From Polynucleobacter necessarius (GTDB lineage: Bacteria > Pseudomonadota > Gammaproteobacteria > Burkholderiales > Burkholderiaceae), in contig LT606947.1 in the NCBI GenBank assembly GCA_900095165.1, forward strand, positions 806,001 through 870,000: a stretch of DNA of 64,000 nucleotides. The letters run 5' to 3'. Of the stretch, positions 40,569 to 51,655 are shown one piece after another. The notes beneath the pieces were generated by a model that saw only the letters and a list, made by a program, of their open reading frames with translations, made no database searches and was not told the origin of the DNA. Made by a program: the position numbers and the translations under genes. How positions within the stretch are numbered: the first letter of the stretch is position 1; every line of letters begins with the position of its first letter.

Positions 40569-41297
40569 TTACTTCCAAGACACAAGTTCCCACTCTAAGC
40601 AATCTTCCCAAAGGGTATTGCTCCAAAACATACCAGCCCATAAATAACGTCCATAGCCACGCCGAATAACCCACCGACCAATTTCTGGGGAAAACCAAAC
40701 GTCCTCTTGACGGTAGTTGGCCACTCGAGAGAAGTCATTACTTGTGAAATAAGGCGCCTCATTTTGGTATTTCAACGTCGGAAATAGATCTGCAGGAACA
40801 CTCACGCCCTCCCAACCTAAAGCGGACACATTCAAACCCCAGTAAAAATCGTTGTCAGGATAGCCAATCACTTGATAGCGATCGCGATAGAAACCAGACC
40901 ATCCAGGAATCAACTGCTCGGACCACAAGGGGATTGGCTGCAAAAATTTTTGAGGCGGGTTCCAGTGTGGGTCCTGTAAAACATAACCCCACGGCTGCTG
41001 AATTTCATCTGGAAGTGCTCCCGCTTTTACTCCGCTACGTTGAATCCGAATCTGAGGCCAAATAGATACCACCTTCTCCGTAACAATATCCACCAGCTCT
41101 TGATTAAAGACATTGCGCACGTTGTAGACCAACTGTTGCCCAACTTGCAGCGCCCTCACCCTAGGAGGGTTGATCGGTTGCGGCAAAGGAGTCGAAGCTG
41201 GATAAGGTTGCGCAGCAATACAAGCCACCAACAAAGCTGGTGATAGCAACACAAATAGTCTACGCACAGTGTTTATTTGTAAGAACTGAGTTGCCAT
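40569..41297 (-). CDS. Hypothetical lipoprotein, second of a tandem pair
   Basis: The 242-residue protein starts with a lipoprotein signal (lipobox LVAC at about residue 26). It is clearly similar to the next gene upstream. Shared blocks are a GQ(L/W)xYxxxNxF stretch, LPxEIQxxWG, IPLWxEQ, and VWFxPxIGRWVxR. It is tryptophan- and tyrosine-rich. No named domain is recognised. It overlaps the upstream gene by 25 bases and was probably a duplication. Function unknown; presumably on the inner face of the outer membrane. Confidence 0.72.
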   Translation of the reverse strand: MATQFLQINTVRRLFVLLSPALLVACIAAQPYPASTPLPQPINPPRVRALQVGQQLVYNVRNVFNQELVDIVTEKVVSIWPQIRIQRSGVKAGALPDEIQQPWGYVLQDPHWNPPQKFLQPIPLWSEQLIPGWSGFYRDRYQVIGYPDNDFYWGLNVSALGWEGVSVPADLFPTLKYQNEAPYFTSNDFSRVANYRQEDVWFSPEIGRWVIRRGYGRYLWAGMFWSNTLWEDCLEWELVSWK

Positions 41298-41983
41298 TGG
41301 TAGCTACCCTCTAAAATCACTGCCCCAATTTGCCCCTGAATTTGATAAGAACCAGAAGCCTCGCGAGCAACCCAGCGACCGATCTGCGGAGCAAACCAAA
41401 CTGTTTCTTTGCGAATGCAATCGACCTTGTTTGGATCTTCACTCTCGTAATTAATCAGGGTTTGGAAGCGCAACGCCACGAATTCTCCAGCAGGAATGGT
41501 AATTTTTTCCCAGCCCTGCACGCTCATGTATTCCTGCCAATTTAATCTCGAATCTGAATAGCCGGCAATGCTGTACTTAGTATTGAACTGTTTTGCCCAA
41601 GTACTGGAGTACTGCTCTGGCCAAAGCGGTAGAGATGGGCTGAAGTTAAGTAAACGCGACCACTGGGTATCTGTAGAAACCATTCCCCATGAAGTTTGAA
41701 TTTCACTAGGCAAGCGAGCACCATCTGCAGTTATGCGATCAATCACAATGCTTGAGCCAATATTGGCAACGCGCTCAGTAATCACATCCAAAGTTTTCCC
41801 GTCAAAGATATTTTTCTTGATATAGGTCCACCCTTGACCAATTTGTGGAGGACGAACCACAGTCAGCGGTTTTGGTTGCGCGACTGGAATGCCATGCTCA
41901 TAAGAAAGTCCACCGCACGCAACTGGGGCTAAAGCGGCTGATACAATGAAAGTGCGGCGAGATAGATTCATATTGCTATCCAT
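41273..41983 (-). CDS. Hypothetical lipoprotein, first of a tandem pair
   Basis: The 236-residue protein has an N-terminus with a twin Arg (SRRTFIVSAALAPVACGG) that reads as a Tat-type or ordinary lipoprotein signal with lipobox PVAC. The mature part matches its neighbour downstream: IGQGWTYIKKNIFDG, LPSEIQTSWG, LPLWPEQ and ETVWFAPQIGRWVAR. Function unknown. Both copies are intact, unusual in this decaying genome, which suggests they are useful. Confidence 0.72.
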   Translation of the reverse strand: MDSNMNLSRRTFIVSAALAPVACGGLSYEHGIPVAQPKPLTVVRPPQIGQGWTYIKKNIFDGKTLDVITERVANIGSSIVIDRITADGARLPSEIQTSWGMVSTDTQWSRLLNFSPSLPLWPEQYSSTWAKQFNTKYSIAGYSDSRLNWQEYMSVQGWEKITIPAGEFVALRFQTLINYESEDPNKVDCIRKETVWFAPQIGRWVAREASGSYQIQGQIGAVILEGSYQWQLSSYK

Positions 41984-42017
41984 AGTGAATTAATTTAGCG
42001 ATTGAGATTGCTCAAGT

Positions 42018-43913
42018 TTATATATGCCTTAATGCGTTGGCTATTTTATTGCGACCTACCGAGGCCTTTGGAATACCGGCTATATCAAACCATTTATGCG
42101 CATCCCCCTCAAAGCCAACACCATGCATAAAGTTGTAAATCGCTTTCTTCAGACCAACACCAAGCAGATCATGATCGACCTCCGCGGAATCAATAAATGC
42201 GACATCATTCTTAGCAAAACTGATGAGAGGTAATGGCACGAGTTCAATTCCATAAGCTGCTGGATCAAGACCCACCGGAGAATGGACTGTGCAAGTAAAT
42301 CGATGGAAGAAATCACTTTGGATGCAGCCGTTTTCAAATAGCTGACGAACATACTCCAATGAGTCGACAGTCTCTTGAACGGTTTGCGTTGGGAATCCGT
42401 ACATGAGATAGGCATGCACCAAGATGCCGGCATTCGAGAACCCTTTAGTCACTTGAGCTACCTGCTCAACTGAAACACCTTTTTTCATCAAATCAAGAAG
42501 TCTGTCTGAAGCCACTTCTAGACTACCAGACATTGCAATGCAATCTCTTTGCGCTAACAACTCACATAACTCAGGCGTAAACGTCTTTTCGAAACGAATA
42601 TTCCCCCACCAAGAAATCACTACCTTCCGGCGGATTAATTCTTCCGCAAGGGCTTTTAGGATTTTGGGTGGCGCAGCCTCATCCACAAAATGAAATCTCG
42701 TCTGACCAGTCTCAGCAACGATTGCCTCGATGCGATCGACCAATAGGCTAGCTGAAGCAGTTTCATAACGAGAGATGTAATCCAAGCTGACATCGCAAAA
42801 ACTACATTTTTTCCAATAGCAACCGTGTGCAACGGTAAGCTTATTCCAGCGCCCATCACTCCACAGGCGATGCATGGGATTGAGCATATCCAGCAAAGAT
42901 AAATAGGAGTTGAGCGGCAAACCATCCCAGGTGGCCGTTCCAACATCTTCAAATGGAATATCCGGCTCTTGCCAATTGATGTAGCGAACCTCGTTAGCTG
43001 TGGTGCGGATAAATGTACACACCAATCTTTCCGTAGAGCGCTTGCCATTCAAATTCTCGAGCAGAGCAAGCAATGGTCTCTCACCCGAGTTTAGGGTGAT
43101 GTGGTCCACAAAATCAAATATATGTGGGTTGGTGAGTTCACGCAACTCAGTATTGACGTAGCCGCCACCAAGACCAATCTTGATATTAGAGTAATCTTGC
43201 TTGATGGTTTGGGCAATTCGTAATGCGGCGTACATTGCCCCATGGAACGGTACTGAGAGTAGCACCAAGCTAGGCCGATGCTTTTCAATGGAAGACTTTG
43301 TTAGCTCTTGTAAATGCAAATCCATTAATGTGGGGCTTGCTGCCAAAGCATTAGCTAAAGGCGTAAAGGTGGGTTGACTACCTGCCAAGGATTCCGCATA
43401 GCGAACAAACTCAAAACGCTCATCTACCGCATCACGCAGGACATCCGATAGATCGTTGAGATAGAGGGTAGCTAAATGATGCGCCCGATCCTGAGAGCCA
43501 AGCGCACCAAATGCCCATGCTAATGAGTCGCCACCCTCTTCTTCATCATAAGAATCTAAGGATGCGAAACGCGGTCCTTCAGGTAGCAAAGTACGGCTAT
43601 TGATGCGATGAGCAAGAGTGCTATCGCGCCCTTGTAAAAATGCAATTACCAAGGCGATGGTGCTTTGATAATCTGAAAAGTAATCTAGAAAGAAATTAGC
43701 ACTCGCACTACGGTTTTCTTCGGGGAGTTTTAAGGCTTGCCCCTGAATCTCTAGCAAACCCTGCGGAGTAAAGAAACCTAGGACCAAGGCCAGCGCCAAA
43801 TCCTCTTGAACTGCATCAAAGCCACGCGAGCGCAGAAAGCCAGTGAGATAGGCTGTTGATGGATACGGCGTATTAAGCTGCGTCATCGGTGGAATGAGGC
43901 TCAGAATCTTCAT
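42018..43913 (-). CDS. Radical SAM protein with a B12-binding-like N-domain, unknown substrate
   Basis: The 631-residue protein starts [19 protein letters not shown], as in radical SAM enzymes with a cobalamin-binding fold, and its Rossmann half ends KIGLGGGYVNTELREL near residue 255. There is no DxHxxG motif, so B12 may not be bound. The cluster motif at 365-373 is CYWKKCSFC: Cys365, Cys370, Cys373, that is CX4CX2C rather than the usual CX3CX2C. Then LMYGFPTQT (SAM contact region) and a C-terminal domain. It overlaps the DUF455 gene by four bases. Methylation or carbon-skeleton chemistry is possible; no substrate is known to me. Confidence 0.82.
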   Translation of the reverse strand: MKILSLIPPMTQLNTPYPSTAYLTGFLRSRGFDAVQEDLALALVLGFFTPQGLLEIQGQALKLPEENRSASANFFLDYFSDYQSTIALVIAFLQGRDSTLAHRINSRTLLPEGPRFASLDSYDEEEGGDSLAWAFGALGSQDRAHHLATLYLNDLSDVLRDAVDERFEFVRYAESLAGSQPTFTPLANALAASPTLMDLHLQELTKSSIEKHRPSLVLLSVPFHGAMYAALRIAQTIKQDYSNIKIGLGGGYVNTELRELTNPHIFDFVDHITLNSGERPLLALLENLNGKRSTERLVCTFIRTTANEVRYINWQEPDIPFEDVGTATWDGLPLNSYLSLLDMLNPMHRLWSDGRWNKLTVAHGCYWKKCSFCDVSLDYISRYETASASLLVDRIEAIVAETGQTRFHFVDEAAPPKILKALAEELIRRKVVISWWGNIRFEKTFTPELCELLAQRDCIAMSGSLEVASDRLLDLMKKGVSVEQVAQVTKGFSNAGILVHAYLMYGFPTQTVQETVDSLEYVRQLFENGCIQSDFFHRFTCTVHSPVGLDPAAYGIELVPLPLISFAKNDVAFIDSAEVDHDLLGVGLKKAIYNFMHGVGFEGDAHKWFDIAGIPKASVGRNKIANALRHI

Positions 43914-44773
43914 GCTACTTGCGCCCGTTTATCACCGAGGGATTCCAGTGACTCCAATTCCTCAGAAGTAAAGCCAGCTTGCTCACGGGCATCAAAATTA
44001 AATGGCCCCCTCAAAGTGGGTGCGCGGTATTTCTCAGCCAGTTCTCGATAAGTCACAATTGGAGACAAGCCTTCATTGGCACATAAGAAGTTAAACCATC
44101 GATTGCCAATAAGTACATGCCCAATCTCATCATGGAGAATGATTTCCAGAATCTCTACTGCGCGTTCATCTTTAATTTGCTTAAACCGATCCCGAATCTC
44201 CGGAACCGCATCAAGACCTCTTGCTTCCATGGTTCGAGGAACCAAAGCCATTCGAGCAATTACTGAATCAGTCGTTCGCTCCACCATCTCCCACAAACTA
44301 TTGTGAGCTGGAAAATCACCATAACCAAATCCAAAGGACTGCAAATGGGCGTTGATCAAGCTGAAATGGTAAGCTTCTTCTTTGGCTACCCTTAACCAAT
44401 CTTCGTAATACGCCTTAGGCATATTCGGAAAACGCCAGATTGCATCCAGCGCTAAATTCATAGCATTAAATTCGATATGGGCTAAGGAGTGCCAAAGGAT
44501 AGCCCTACCCTCAACCGTATCCATTTTTCTTTTGGGAACAAACTTTGGTGCGACTAGTTCTGGCTGATTAGGTCGACCAGGAAGAATGAGATCCTGACTT
44601 GTGGGCTTATCGGAGAGATTAACAACAATGCGTCCAGCCTGGTAATCATTGAATAAGTTAGCCAGCTGACTAACCTTGGATTGCACATCGGTGTTTGCCA
44701 GTATTGCGAGGGAAGTTTCTCGTAACTCAAGCATGGTTATGGGCAAAGGCGAGCTTAAGTCGCCTATTCCCAC
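43910..44773 (-). CDS. DUF455 ferritin-like protein
   Basis: The 287-residue protein is a predicted ferritin-like helical bundle (DUF455). Candidate metal ligands are HIEFNA near residue 99, EEAYHF near 131 and HDEIGH near 217, an E...ExxH...E...DExxH arrangement typical of di-iron carboxylate proteins. Function unknown. It lies between guaA (10-base overlap) and the radical SAM gene (4-base overlap), so all three are co-translated. The link with radical SAM could be two steps of one modification. Confidence 0.82.
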   Translation of the reverse strand: MGIGDLSSPLPITMLELRETSLAILANTDVQSKVSQLANLFNDYQAGRIVVNLSDKPTSQDLILPGRPNQPELVAPKFVPKRKMDTVEGRAILWHSLAHIEFNAMNLALDAIWRFPNMPKAYYEDWLRVAKEEAYHFSLINAHLQSFGFGYGDFPAHNSLWEMVERTTDSVIARMALVPRTMEARGLDAVPEIRDRFKQIKDERAVEILEIILHDEIGHVLIGNRWFNFLCANEGLSPIVTYRELAEKYRAPTLRGPFNFDAREQAGFTSEELESLESLGDKRAQVA

Positions 44774-46371
44774 TCAATAGTTGCTGGAGGTTTTCCGCTA
44801 ATGTCGTAGACCACGCGATTAATATCACGCACTTCATTGATAATGCGATTCGATACCTTGCCCAGCAAATCATGCGGTAAGTGAGCCCAATGCGCAGTCA
44901 TAAAGTCTTGTGTTTGAACTGCTCTGAGCGCAACTACATACTCATAGGTTCTACCGTCACCCATAACGCCAACAGATTTCACTGGCAAGAACACTGCAAA
45001 GGCTTGACTAGTTAGGTCATACCAAGATTTTTGACTTACTTCATCAATCGTATTGCGCAATTCCTCAATAAAGATAGCGTCAGCACGTTGCAAGAGATTG
45101 GCAAACTCTGACTTCACTTCGCCCAAGATGCGAACTCCAAGGCCTGGGCCCGGGAATGGATGGCGATACACCATCTCACGCGGCAAACCTAAAGCAACAC
45201 CAAGCTCACGCACCTCATCCTTAAACAACTCACGCAATGGCTCAAGCAGTTTGAGGTGCATATCCTCAGGCAAGCCGCCCACGTTGTGGTGACTCTTAAT
45301 CGTATGCGCGCCATTCTTGCCTTTACCGGCAGACTCAATCACGTCTGGATAAATAGTTCCTTGGGCAAGCCACTTGGCATTTTTAATCTTGCTAGACTCG
45401 ACCTGGAAGATCTCAACGAATTCTTTACCAATGATTTTGCGTTTAGCCTCTGGATCTGCAACACCAGCAAGCTCGGACATGAATTTCTCTTTGGCATCCA
45501 CGCGAATTACTTTGACACCGAGATTGCGGGCAAACATTTCCATCACCATGTCGCCTTCGTTCAAACGAAGCAAGCCATGATCAACAAATACACAAGTAAG
45601 TTTGTCACCAATCGCGCGATGGATTAATGTCGCCGCTACGCTAGAGTCAACGCCACCAGATAAACCAAGAATGACCTCTTCATCACCAACTTGCTTACGA
45701 ATATGCTCAACCGCTTCGCTAATGTAGTCGCCCATTACCCAGTCTGGCTTACATTTGCAGATCTCATGCACAAAGCGGCCTAAGATGGCCTCACCTTGCA
45801 AGGTATGGGTTACTTCGGGGTGAAATTGAAATGCATAGAAACGGCGCTCATCGTCGGCCATACCGGCAATCGGACAAGATTCTGTTGAAGCCATTAACTT
45901 AAATGCTGGTGGCAGTGTCGTTACAGAGTCACCATGACTCATCCATACCTTCAGAATGCCGTGGCCCTCACTGGTGGATAAATCCTGAATGCCTTTAAGT
46001 AAATGGGTATGACCATGGGCACGTACTTCGGAGTAGCCAAACTCACGGGCTTTACCAAAAGATTCAGCAGAAGCAACAGCTCCGCCAAGTTGAGTTGCCA
46101 TGGTTTGCATACCGTAGCAAATGCCGAGAACAGGAACGCCTAATTCAAAAACGATTTTTGGTGCGCGAGGACTCCCCTCTTCGGTAACCGAACTTGGTCC
46201 ACCCGAAAGAATAATGCCCTTACCACCCTGCTCTTGAATGAACTTGCGAATAAATTCTGGATCGCAGTCATAAGGATGGATTTCAGAGTAGACGCGGGCA
46301 TCACGCACGCGTCTTGCAATCAATTGGGTGACTTGTGAACCAAAGTCGATAATCAGTATTTTGTCGTGCAC
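44764..46371 (-). CDS. guaA: GMP synthase (glutamine-hydrolysing) GuaA
   Basis: This enzyme of 535 residues converts XMP to GMP. It has the class I glutaminase ([14 protein letters not shown] with the catalytic Cys, FHPEVTHT), the ATP-PPase loop ([12 protein letters not shown]) and the C-terminal dimerisation domain ([12 protein letters not shown]). GTG at 46369-46371 was chosen because it gives [12 protein letters not shown], the usual N-terminus; a TTG seven codons upstream is less likely. It follows guaB on the same transcript. Intact. Confidence 0.93.
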   Translation of the reverse strand: MHDKILIIDFGSQVTQLIARRVRDARVYSEIHPYDCDPEFIRKFIQEQGGKGIILSGGPSSVTEEGSPRAPKIVFELGVPVLGICYGMQTMATQLGGAVASAESFGKAREFGYSEVRAHGHTHLLKGIQDLSTSEGHGILKVWMSHGDSVTTLPPAFKLMASTESCPIAGMADDERRFYAFQFHPEVTHTLQGEAILGRFVHEICKCKPDWVMGDYISEAVEHIRKQVGDEEVILGLSGGVDSSVAATLIHRAIGDKLTCVFVDHGLLRLNEGDMVMEMFARNLGVKVIRVDAKEKFMSELAGVADPEAKRKIIGKEFVEIFQVESSKIKNAKWLAQGTIYPDVIESAGKGKNGAHTIKSHHNVGGLPEDMHLKLLEPLRELFKDEVRELGVALGLPREMVYRHPFPGPGLGVRILGEVKSEFANLLQRADAIFIEELRNTIDEVSQKSWYDLTSQAFAVFLPVKSVGVMGDGRTYEYVVALRAVQTQDFMTAHWAHLPHDLLGKVSNRIINEVRDINRVVYDISGKPPATIEWE

Positions 46372-46384
46372 GAAAGAATCAGTC

Positions 46385-47860
<1,476 letters not shown>

Positions 47861-47877
47861 CTAGTCACAAAAATCGA

Positions 47878-48228
47878 TTATAGCCTTCTAGCCTTTCTTT
47901 TAGCTGCGGCAGCCTGGAATTTGGCATCTTGGTTCTGGTTTGCCTTCTTACGGCGGACGGCCTTGGGGTCTACCAGAAGGGGGAATACAACTCCAAACGA
48001 TCACCCCTCATAAATAGGGCTATCCCAGTCCTTGCGCTTGCCAAAGACCCCAAAACAGCCTTTTCTAGCCAAGATGGGGTCATCGGGACCCTGAGCGATT
48101 CCCGTCTGAACAAGAGCTAACCCGACTGTGGGAGCTTCGGAAGACGACAAATGGAGCATGAAGGGGTTCAGTTGAGGCTCACCCAAGCGAGCATCGCAGA
48201 TCAGAATCTCCATCGACTGATTAGCCAT
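47878..48228 (-). pseudogene. rnfH: RnfH-family (UPF0125) protein with two frameshifts
   Basis: A ubiquitin-like RnfH protein of 116 codons. The frame MANQSMEILICDARL to GVFGKRKDWDSPIYEG meets TGA one codon later because of an added G (near 48000-48005). The next segment (DRLELY) is in another frame, and a second shift of opposite sign at a C run (about 47966-47974) restores LVDPKAVRRKKANQNQDAKF and the Lys/Arg-rich tail RKARRL. The two changes cancel in length. The 5' part is truncated to 75 residues. RnfH follows ratA in many proteobacteria, as here. Confidence 0.8.
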
Positions 48229-48652
48229 ACAAGTCTTCAGCTCGCTTTACGAAGCAATCTACAAAGGTATCCGCAATATGGCCAAATACCGGGCCAATGA
48301 TCTTGTCTAGGATGACGCTCTTAAACTCCCAATGGAGCTTGAACTCCACCTTGCAGGCATCTTCCTTGAGGGGAATGAAGTTCCATTGCCCGGAAAAATG
48401 CTTGAATGGGCCATCTACAAAGACCATATCAATGGTTTCAGGGCGGTGATTGATGTTTCGGGTATGAAAGTACTGATTAATACCCTTGAAGTGAATGTTG
48501 ATTTTGGCGTCCAAAACAGTTTCAGACTGCTCAAAAATTTCCACCCCGCCACACCAGGGTAGGAACTCAGAGTAGCGCGCAACGTCGGTGACTAAGCCAT
48601 ACATGCGGTCGGCTGATTGGCCAATTAAAACGGTCTTGTAGACGTCTGCCAT
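48221..48652 (-). CDS. ratA: RatA / Coq10-like START-domain protein
   Basis: The 143-residue protein is a polyketide cyclase/START fold of the RatA/Coq10 group. It has the N-terminal VLIGQSADRMYGLVTDVARYSEFLPWCGG, and the typical VDGPFKHFSGQWNF. RatA was reported to block ribosome subunit joining; the related Coq10 binds quinones, and which role applies here is unclear. It is divergent from smpB with only 26 bases between, an arrangement widely conserved in proteobacteria. It overlaps rnfH by eight bases. Intact. Confidence 0.87.
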   Translation of the reverse strand: MADVYKTVLIGQSADRMYGLVTDVARYSEFLPWCGGVEIFEQSETVLDAKINIHFKGINQYFHTRNINHRPETIDMVFVDGPFKHFSGQWNFIPLKEDACKVEFKLHWEFKSVILDKIIGPVFGHIADTFVDCFVKRAEDLYG

Positions 48653-48678
48653 AATCGATCTTGAGAAGCTAAATAAAT

Positions 48679-49131
48679 ATGAGTATCGTCGATAACAAAA
48701 AAGCCTTCTTCGATTATTTTATCGAGGAACGGTTCGAGGCTGGACTAGTTCTGGAAGGCTGGGAAGTAAAAGCCATCCGCGCTGGTCGAGTCCACATTAA
48801 AGAAGCGTATGTCGTCATCCGTCGGGCGGAGCTATTCCTCATCGGCTGTCATATCACCCCACTACTATCGGCCTCTACTCATATCGTCCCAGATAGCACT
48901 CGCACCCGCAAACTTCTTCTCAATGCAATTGAGATTAAAAAACTTATTGGCAAAGTTGAGCAAAAGGGCTACACCCTCGTTCCATTGAATCTGCATTTCT
49001 CGAAAGGGAATGTGAAATGCGAGATTGGGCTAGCCCGAGGCAAGAAGCAGCATGACAAGCGTGCGGCAACCAAAGAGCGTGAATGGGAAGTTCAAAAGGG
49101 GCGCATTGCTAGAGGCGACCTCAACGCCTAA
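48679..49131 (+). CDS. smpB: SsrA-binding protein SmpB
   Basis: This 150-residue tmRNA-binding protein acts in trans-translation. It has the N-terminal [31 protein letters not shown], the RNA-binding [10 protein letters not shown] and a Lys-rich C-terminal tail ([23 protein letters not shown]) that enters the ribosome. Normal length, intact. The tmRNA gene itself is not in the window. Confidence 0.95.
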   Translation: MSIVDNKKAFFDYFIEERFEAGLVLEGWEVKAIRAGRVHIKEAYVVIRRAELFLIGCHITPLLSASTHIVPDSTRTRKLLLNAIEIKKLIGKVEQKGYTLVPLNLHFSKGNVKCEIGLARGKKQHDKRAATKEREWEVQKGRIARGDLNA

Positions 49132-49239
49132 TTCCTAGGGCATGTTTCACAGGCATTAATGCACCAATGAAGTGCATTGAGGCACTAAGCTGCTTCATCC
49201 CCAAAAATAGAGCTTAAGCAAAGGCATTAGTTTGTAACT

Positions 49240-50652
49240 ATGAAATTGCCTTTTGATGAAATGCTCGACGCCAGCGGAAAAGCGCGTTCCCATTACCAAG
49301 CTTTCCATGGCTGGCTTAAGCAGCAGAGCGATACCCTAATGAGTCTTAAGCGCGCTGAAGCTGACCTCATCTTCCGACGAGTTGGCATTACTTTTGCCGT
49401 CTATGGAGATGATCTTGGATCTGAGCGGACCATTCCTTTTGATCAAGCCCCCCGCATCTTTACTGCCAAAGAATGGAAACAATTAGAGGCTGGCCTGCGT
49501 CAACGGGTTAAAGCGCTCAATCGCTTTATTTATGACGTCTATCACGAAAAAGAAATTATCAAAGCGGGAATTATTCCTGCTGAGCAAATTTATAACAACG
49601 CGCAATATCGCCCAGAGATGCGTAACGTCAATGTGCCAAGAGATATCTATGCGCAGATCGCCGGGATTGATATCGTGCGCGCTGGTGAAGGCGAATTCTA
49701 CGTTCTAGAAGATAACCTGCGCGTTCCATCTGGTGTGTCTTATATGGTTGAGGATCGCAAGATGATGATGCGGCTCTTTCCAGACTTATTTCAAAAATAT
49801 CGGGTTGCACCTGTCGAGCACTATCCCGATTTTTTATTGGAATGCTTAAAGTCTGTCAAACCGGATGACATCAAGAAACCAAATGTTGTAGCACTCACAC
49901 CAGGTATGTACAACTCTGCCTATTTTGAGCATAGCTACTTAGCTCAGCAAATGGGAGTTGAATTGGTTGAGGGTAAAGATTTGTTTGTGAAGAACGAACA
50001 AGTGTTTATGCGCACCACTCAAGGCCCTGAGCGTGTGGATGTGATTTATCGCCGCGTCGATGACGACTTTTTGGACCCACTCGCTTTCCGTTCCGACTCC
50101 ACATTAGGTGTTGCTGGATTGCTGTCTGCGCATCGCGCTGGCAATGTGACCCTGACCAATGCTATTGGTAATGGCATTGCTGATGACAAGTCAATCTACC
50201 CTTACGTACCGGATATGATCGAATTCTATTTGAGCAAGAAACCAATCCTCAATAACGCATCGACCTTCCAATGTCGAAAACCAGATGATCTTGTCTATAC
50301 CTTGGCCAATTTAGATAAGCTAGTGGTGAAGTTAACGCATGGTGCTGGCGGTTATGGCATGCTGGTTGGACCGGCATCTACCAAAGCAGAGATCGAAGAA
50401 TTCCGTGGTCATCTGATTGCTAATCCAGATAAATATATTGCGCAACCAACGCTTGCACTCTCCACTTGTCCAACTTTTGTTGAGCCCGGTGTTGCTCCAC
50501 GCCACATTGATTTACGTCCATTTGTACTGTCGGGCAAAACAATCAAGATGGTTCCAGGCGGCCTTACTCGCGTTGCCATCAAAGAAGGCTCTTTAGTTGT
50601 GAACTCCTCGCAGGGTGGCGGCACTAAAGACACCTGGGTTCTAGAAGAATAA
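49240..50652 (+). CDS. Circularly permuted ATP-grasp protein (DUF404/DUF407)
   Basis: The 470-residue protein is a circularly permuted ATP-grasp type 2 ligase (DUF404/407). The N-terminal FDEMLDASGKARSHYQ, IIPAEQIYNNAQYRPEM, the VLEDNLRVPSGVSYMVEDR loop and VYRRVDDDFLDP are typical. It is expected to form an amide bond, in a peptide-like product whose identity is not known. It is first in a four-gene cassette with an alpha-E protein, transglutaminase and Anbu, known as a conserved association. Intact. Confidence 0.87.
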   Translation: MKLPFDEMLDASGKARSHYQAFHGWLKQQSDTLMSLKRAEADLIFRRVGITFAVYGDDLGSERTIPFDQAPRIFTAKEWKQLEAGLRQRVKALNRFIYDVYHEKEIIKAGIIPAEQIYNNAQYRPEMRNVNVPRDIYAQIAGIDIVRAGEGEFYVLEDNLRVPSGVSYMVEDRKMMMRLFPDLFQKYRVAPVEHYPDFLLECLKSVKPDDIKKPNVVALTPGMYNSAYFEHSYLAQQMGVELVEGKDLFVKNEQVFMRTTQGPERVDVIYRRVDDDFLDPLAFRSDSTLGVAGLLSAHRAGNVTLTNAIGNGIADDKSIYPYVPDMIEFYLSKKPILNNASTFQCRKPDDLVYTLANLDKLVVKLTHGAGGYGMLVGPASTKAEIEEFRGHLIANPDKYIAQPTLALSTCPTFVEPGVAPRHIDLRPFVLSGKTIKMVPGGLTRVAIKEGSLVVNSSQGGGTKDTWVLEE

Positions 50653-50666
50653 GAGGATAAGTAAAT

Positions 50667-51647
50667 ATGTTGAGTCGTACTGCTGATTGCCTTTACTGGA
50701 TGGCCCGCTACACAGAGCGTGCAGAAAATACTGCCCGCATATTGGATGTTAATCACCAAACCTCCATGCTCCCGCAGCCTGCAGAGTTTTTAGAGCAAAG
50801 CTGGAAGAAGTTGCTTACAACCTCCAAGCTTGAAGAGGCTTTCTTAATGAAATACGATGTAATCACTCGAGAAAATGTCTTGGACTTCATGATTTATGAA
50901 ACCAGCAATCCGTCCAGCATTGTTTCCTGTTTATTTGCCGCCCGAGAGAACGCTCGCGTCATTCGCGGAAGAATTACCTCAGAAGCATGGGAAATACAAA
51001 ACACCACTTGGTTAGAGTTACAACGTATTTTAGAAGCTAGAAATCAAGCAGATCCTAGTCGACTACTCGAGTGGGTAAAGCATCGCTGCCATCTATTCCG
51101 GGGTGTGATGCATGGCACGATGCTCAAGAATGAAGCCTTCTATTTTATGAATGTAGGAACACTTTTAGAGCGCGCCGATAACACCGCTCGTATTTTAGAA
51201 ACCAAGTACGAAGACCAGGCGACGCTCAAAGTATTGCGCACAGATAAAAAAGTGGAGGCTGATGGTGCGGATGGTGATTTCTTTGACTTTTATCACTGGG
51301 CCGCTCTACTTCGATCAGTTTCCGCATTTGAGATCTATAGACAGATTTACTCTGATCAAGTGACTCCTAAGCAAGTCGCCGAACTATTGATTTTTAATAA
51401 GCAAATGCCGCGCTCCCTGGTTAGCTGCGTGAACGAACTCATTCCATTAATTTCAGAAGTGAAAAATCAGCAATCTAAAGAAATTGAGCGTCTGCTTGGT
51501 AAGCTCAAGGCAAGCTTAGAGTACTCCGATATTGATGAAGTCTTTTCTCAGGGACTGGAAGAATTTATTGAAGAATTCTTAGAGCGCATCAATCATATTG
51601 CTGATGAATTCAGTAATGCCTACCTCATACCACTAGCCGTAGCTTAG
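50667..51647 (+). CDS. Alpha-E domain protein (DUF403)
   Basis: This 326-residue, all-helical protein belongs to the alpha-E (DUF403) family. It starts MLSRTADCLYWMARYTERAENTARILDV, the family signature, and contains LLERADNTARILETKYED. Its role is not known; it always occurs with the ATP-grasp partner and is thought to form a complex. It starts 14 bases after the ATP-grasp gene, with AGAGGATAAG as ribosome site. Intact. Confidence 0.87.
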   Translation: MLSRTADCLYWMARYTERAENTARILDVNHQTSMLPQPAEFLEQSWKKLLTTSKLEEAFLMKYDVITRENVLDFMIYETSNPSSIVSCLFAARENARVIRGRITSEAWEIQNTTWLELQRILEARNQADPSRLLEWVKHRCHLFRGVMHGTMLKNEAFYFMNVGTLLERADNTARILETKYEDQATLKVLRTDKKVEADGADGDFFDFYHWAALLRSVSAFEIYRQIYSDQVTPKQVAELLIFNKQMPRSLVSCVNELIPLISEVKNQQSKEIERLLGKLKASLEYSDIDEVFSQGLEEFIEEFLERINHIADEFSNAYLIPLAVA

Positions 51648-51655
51648 AGATCACC

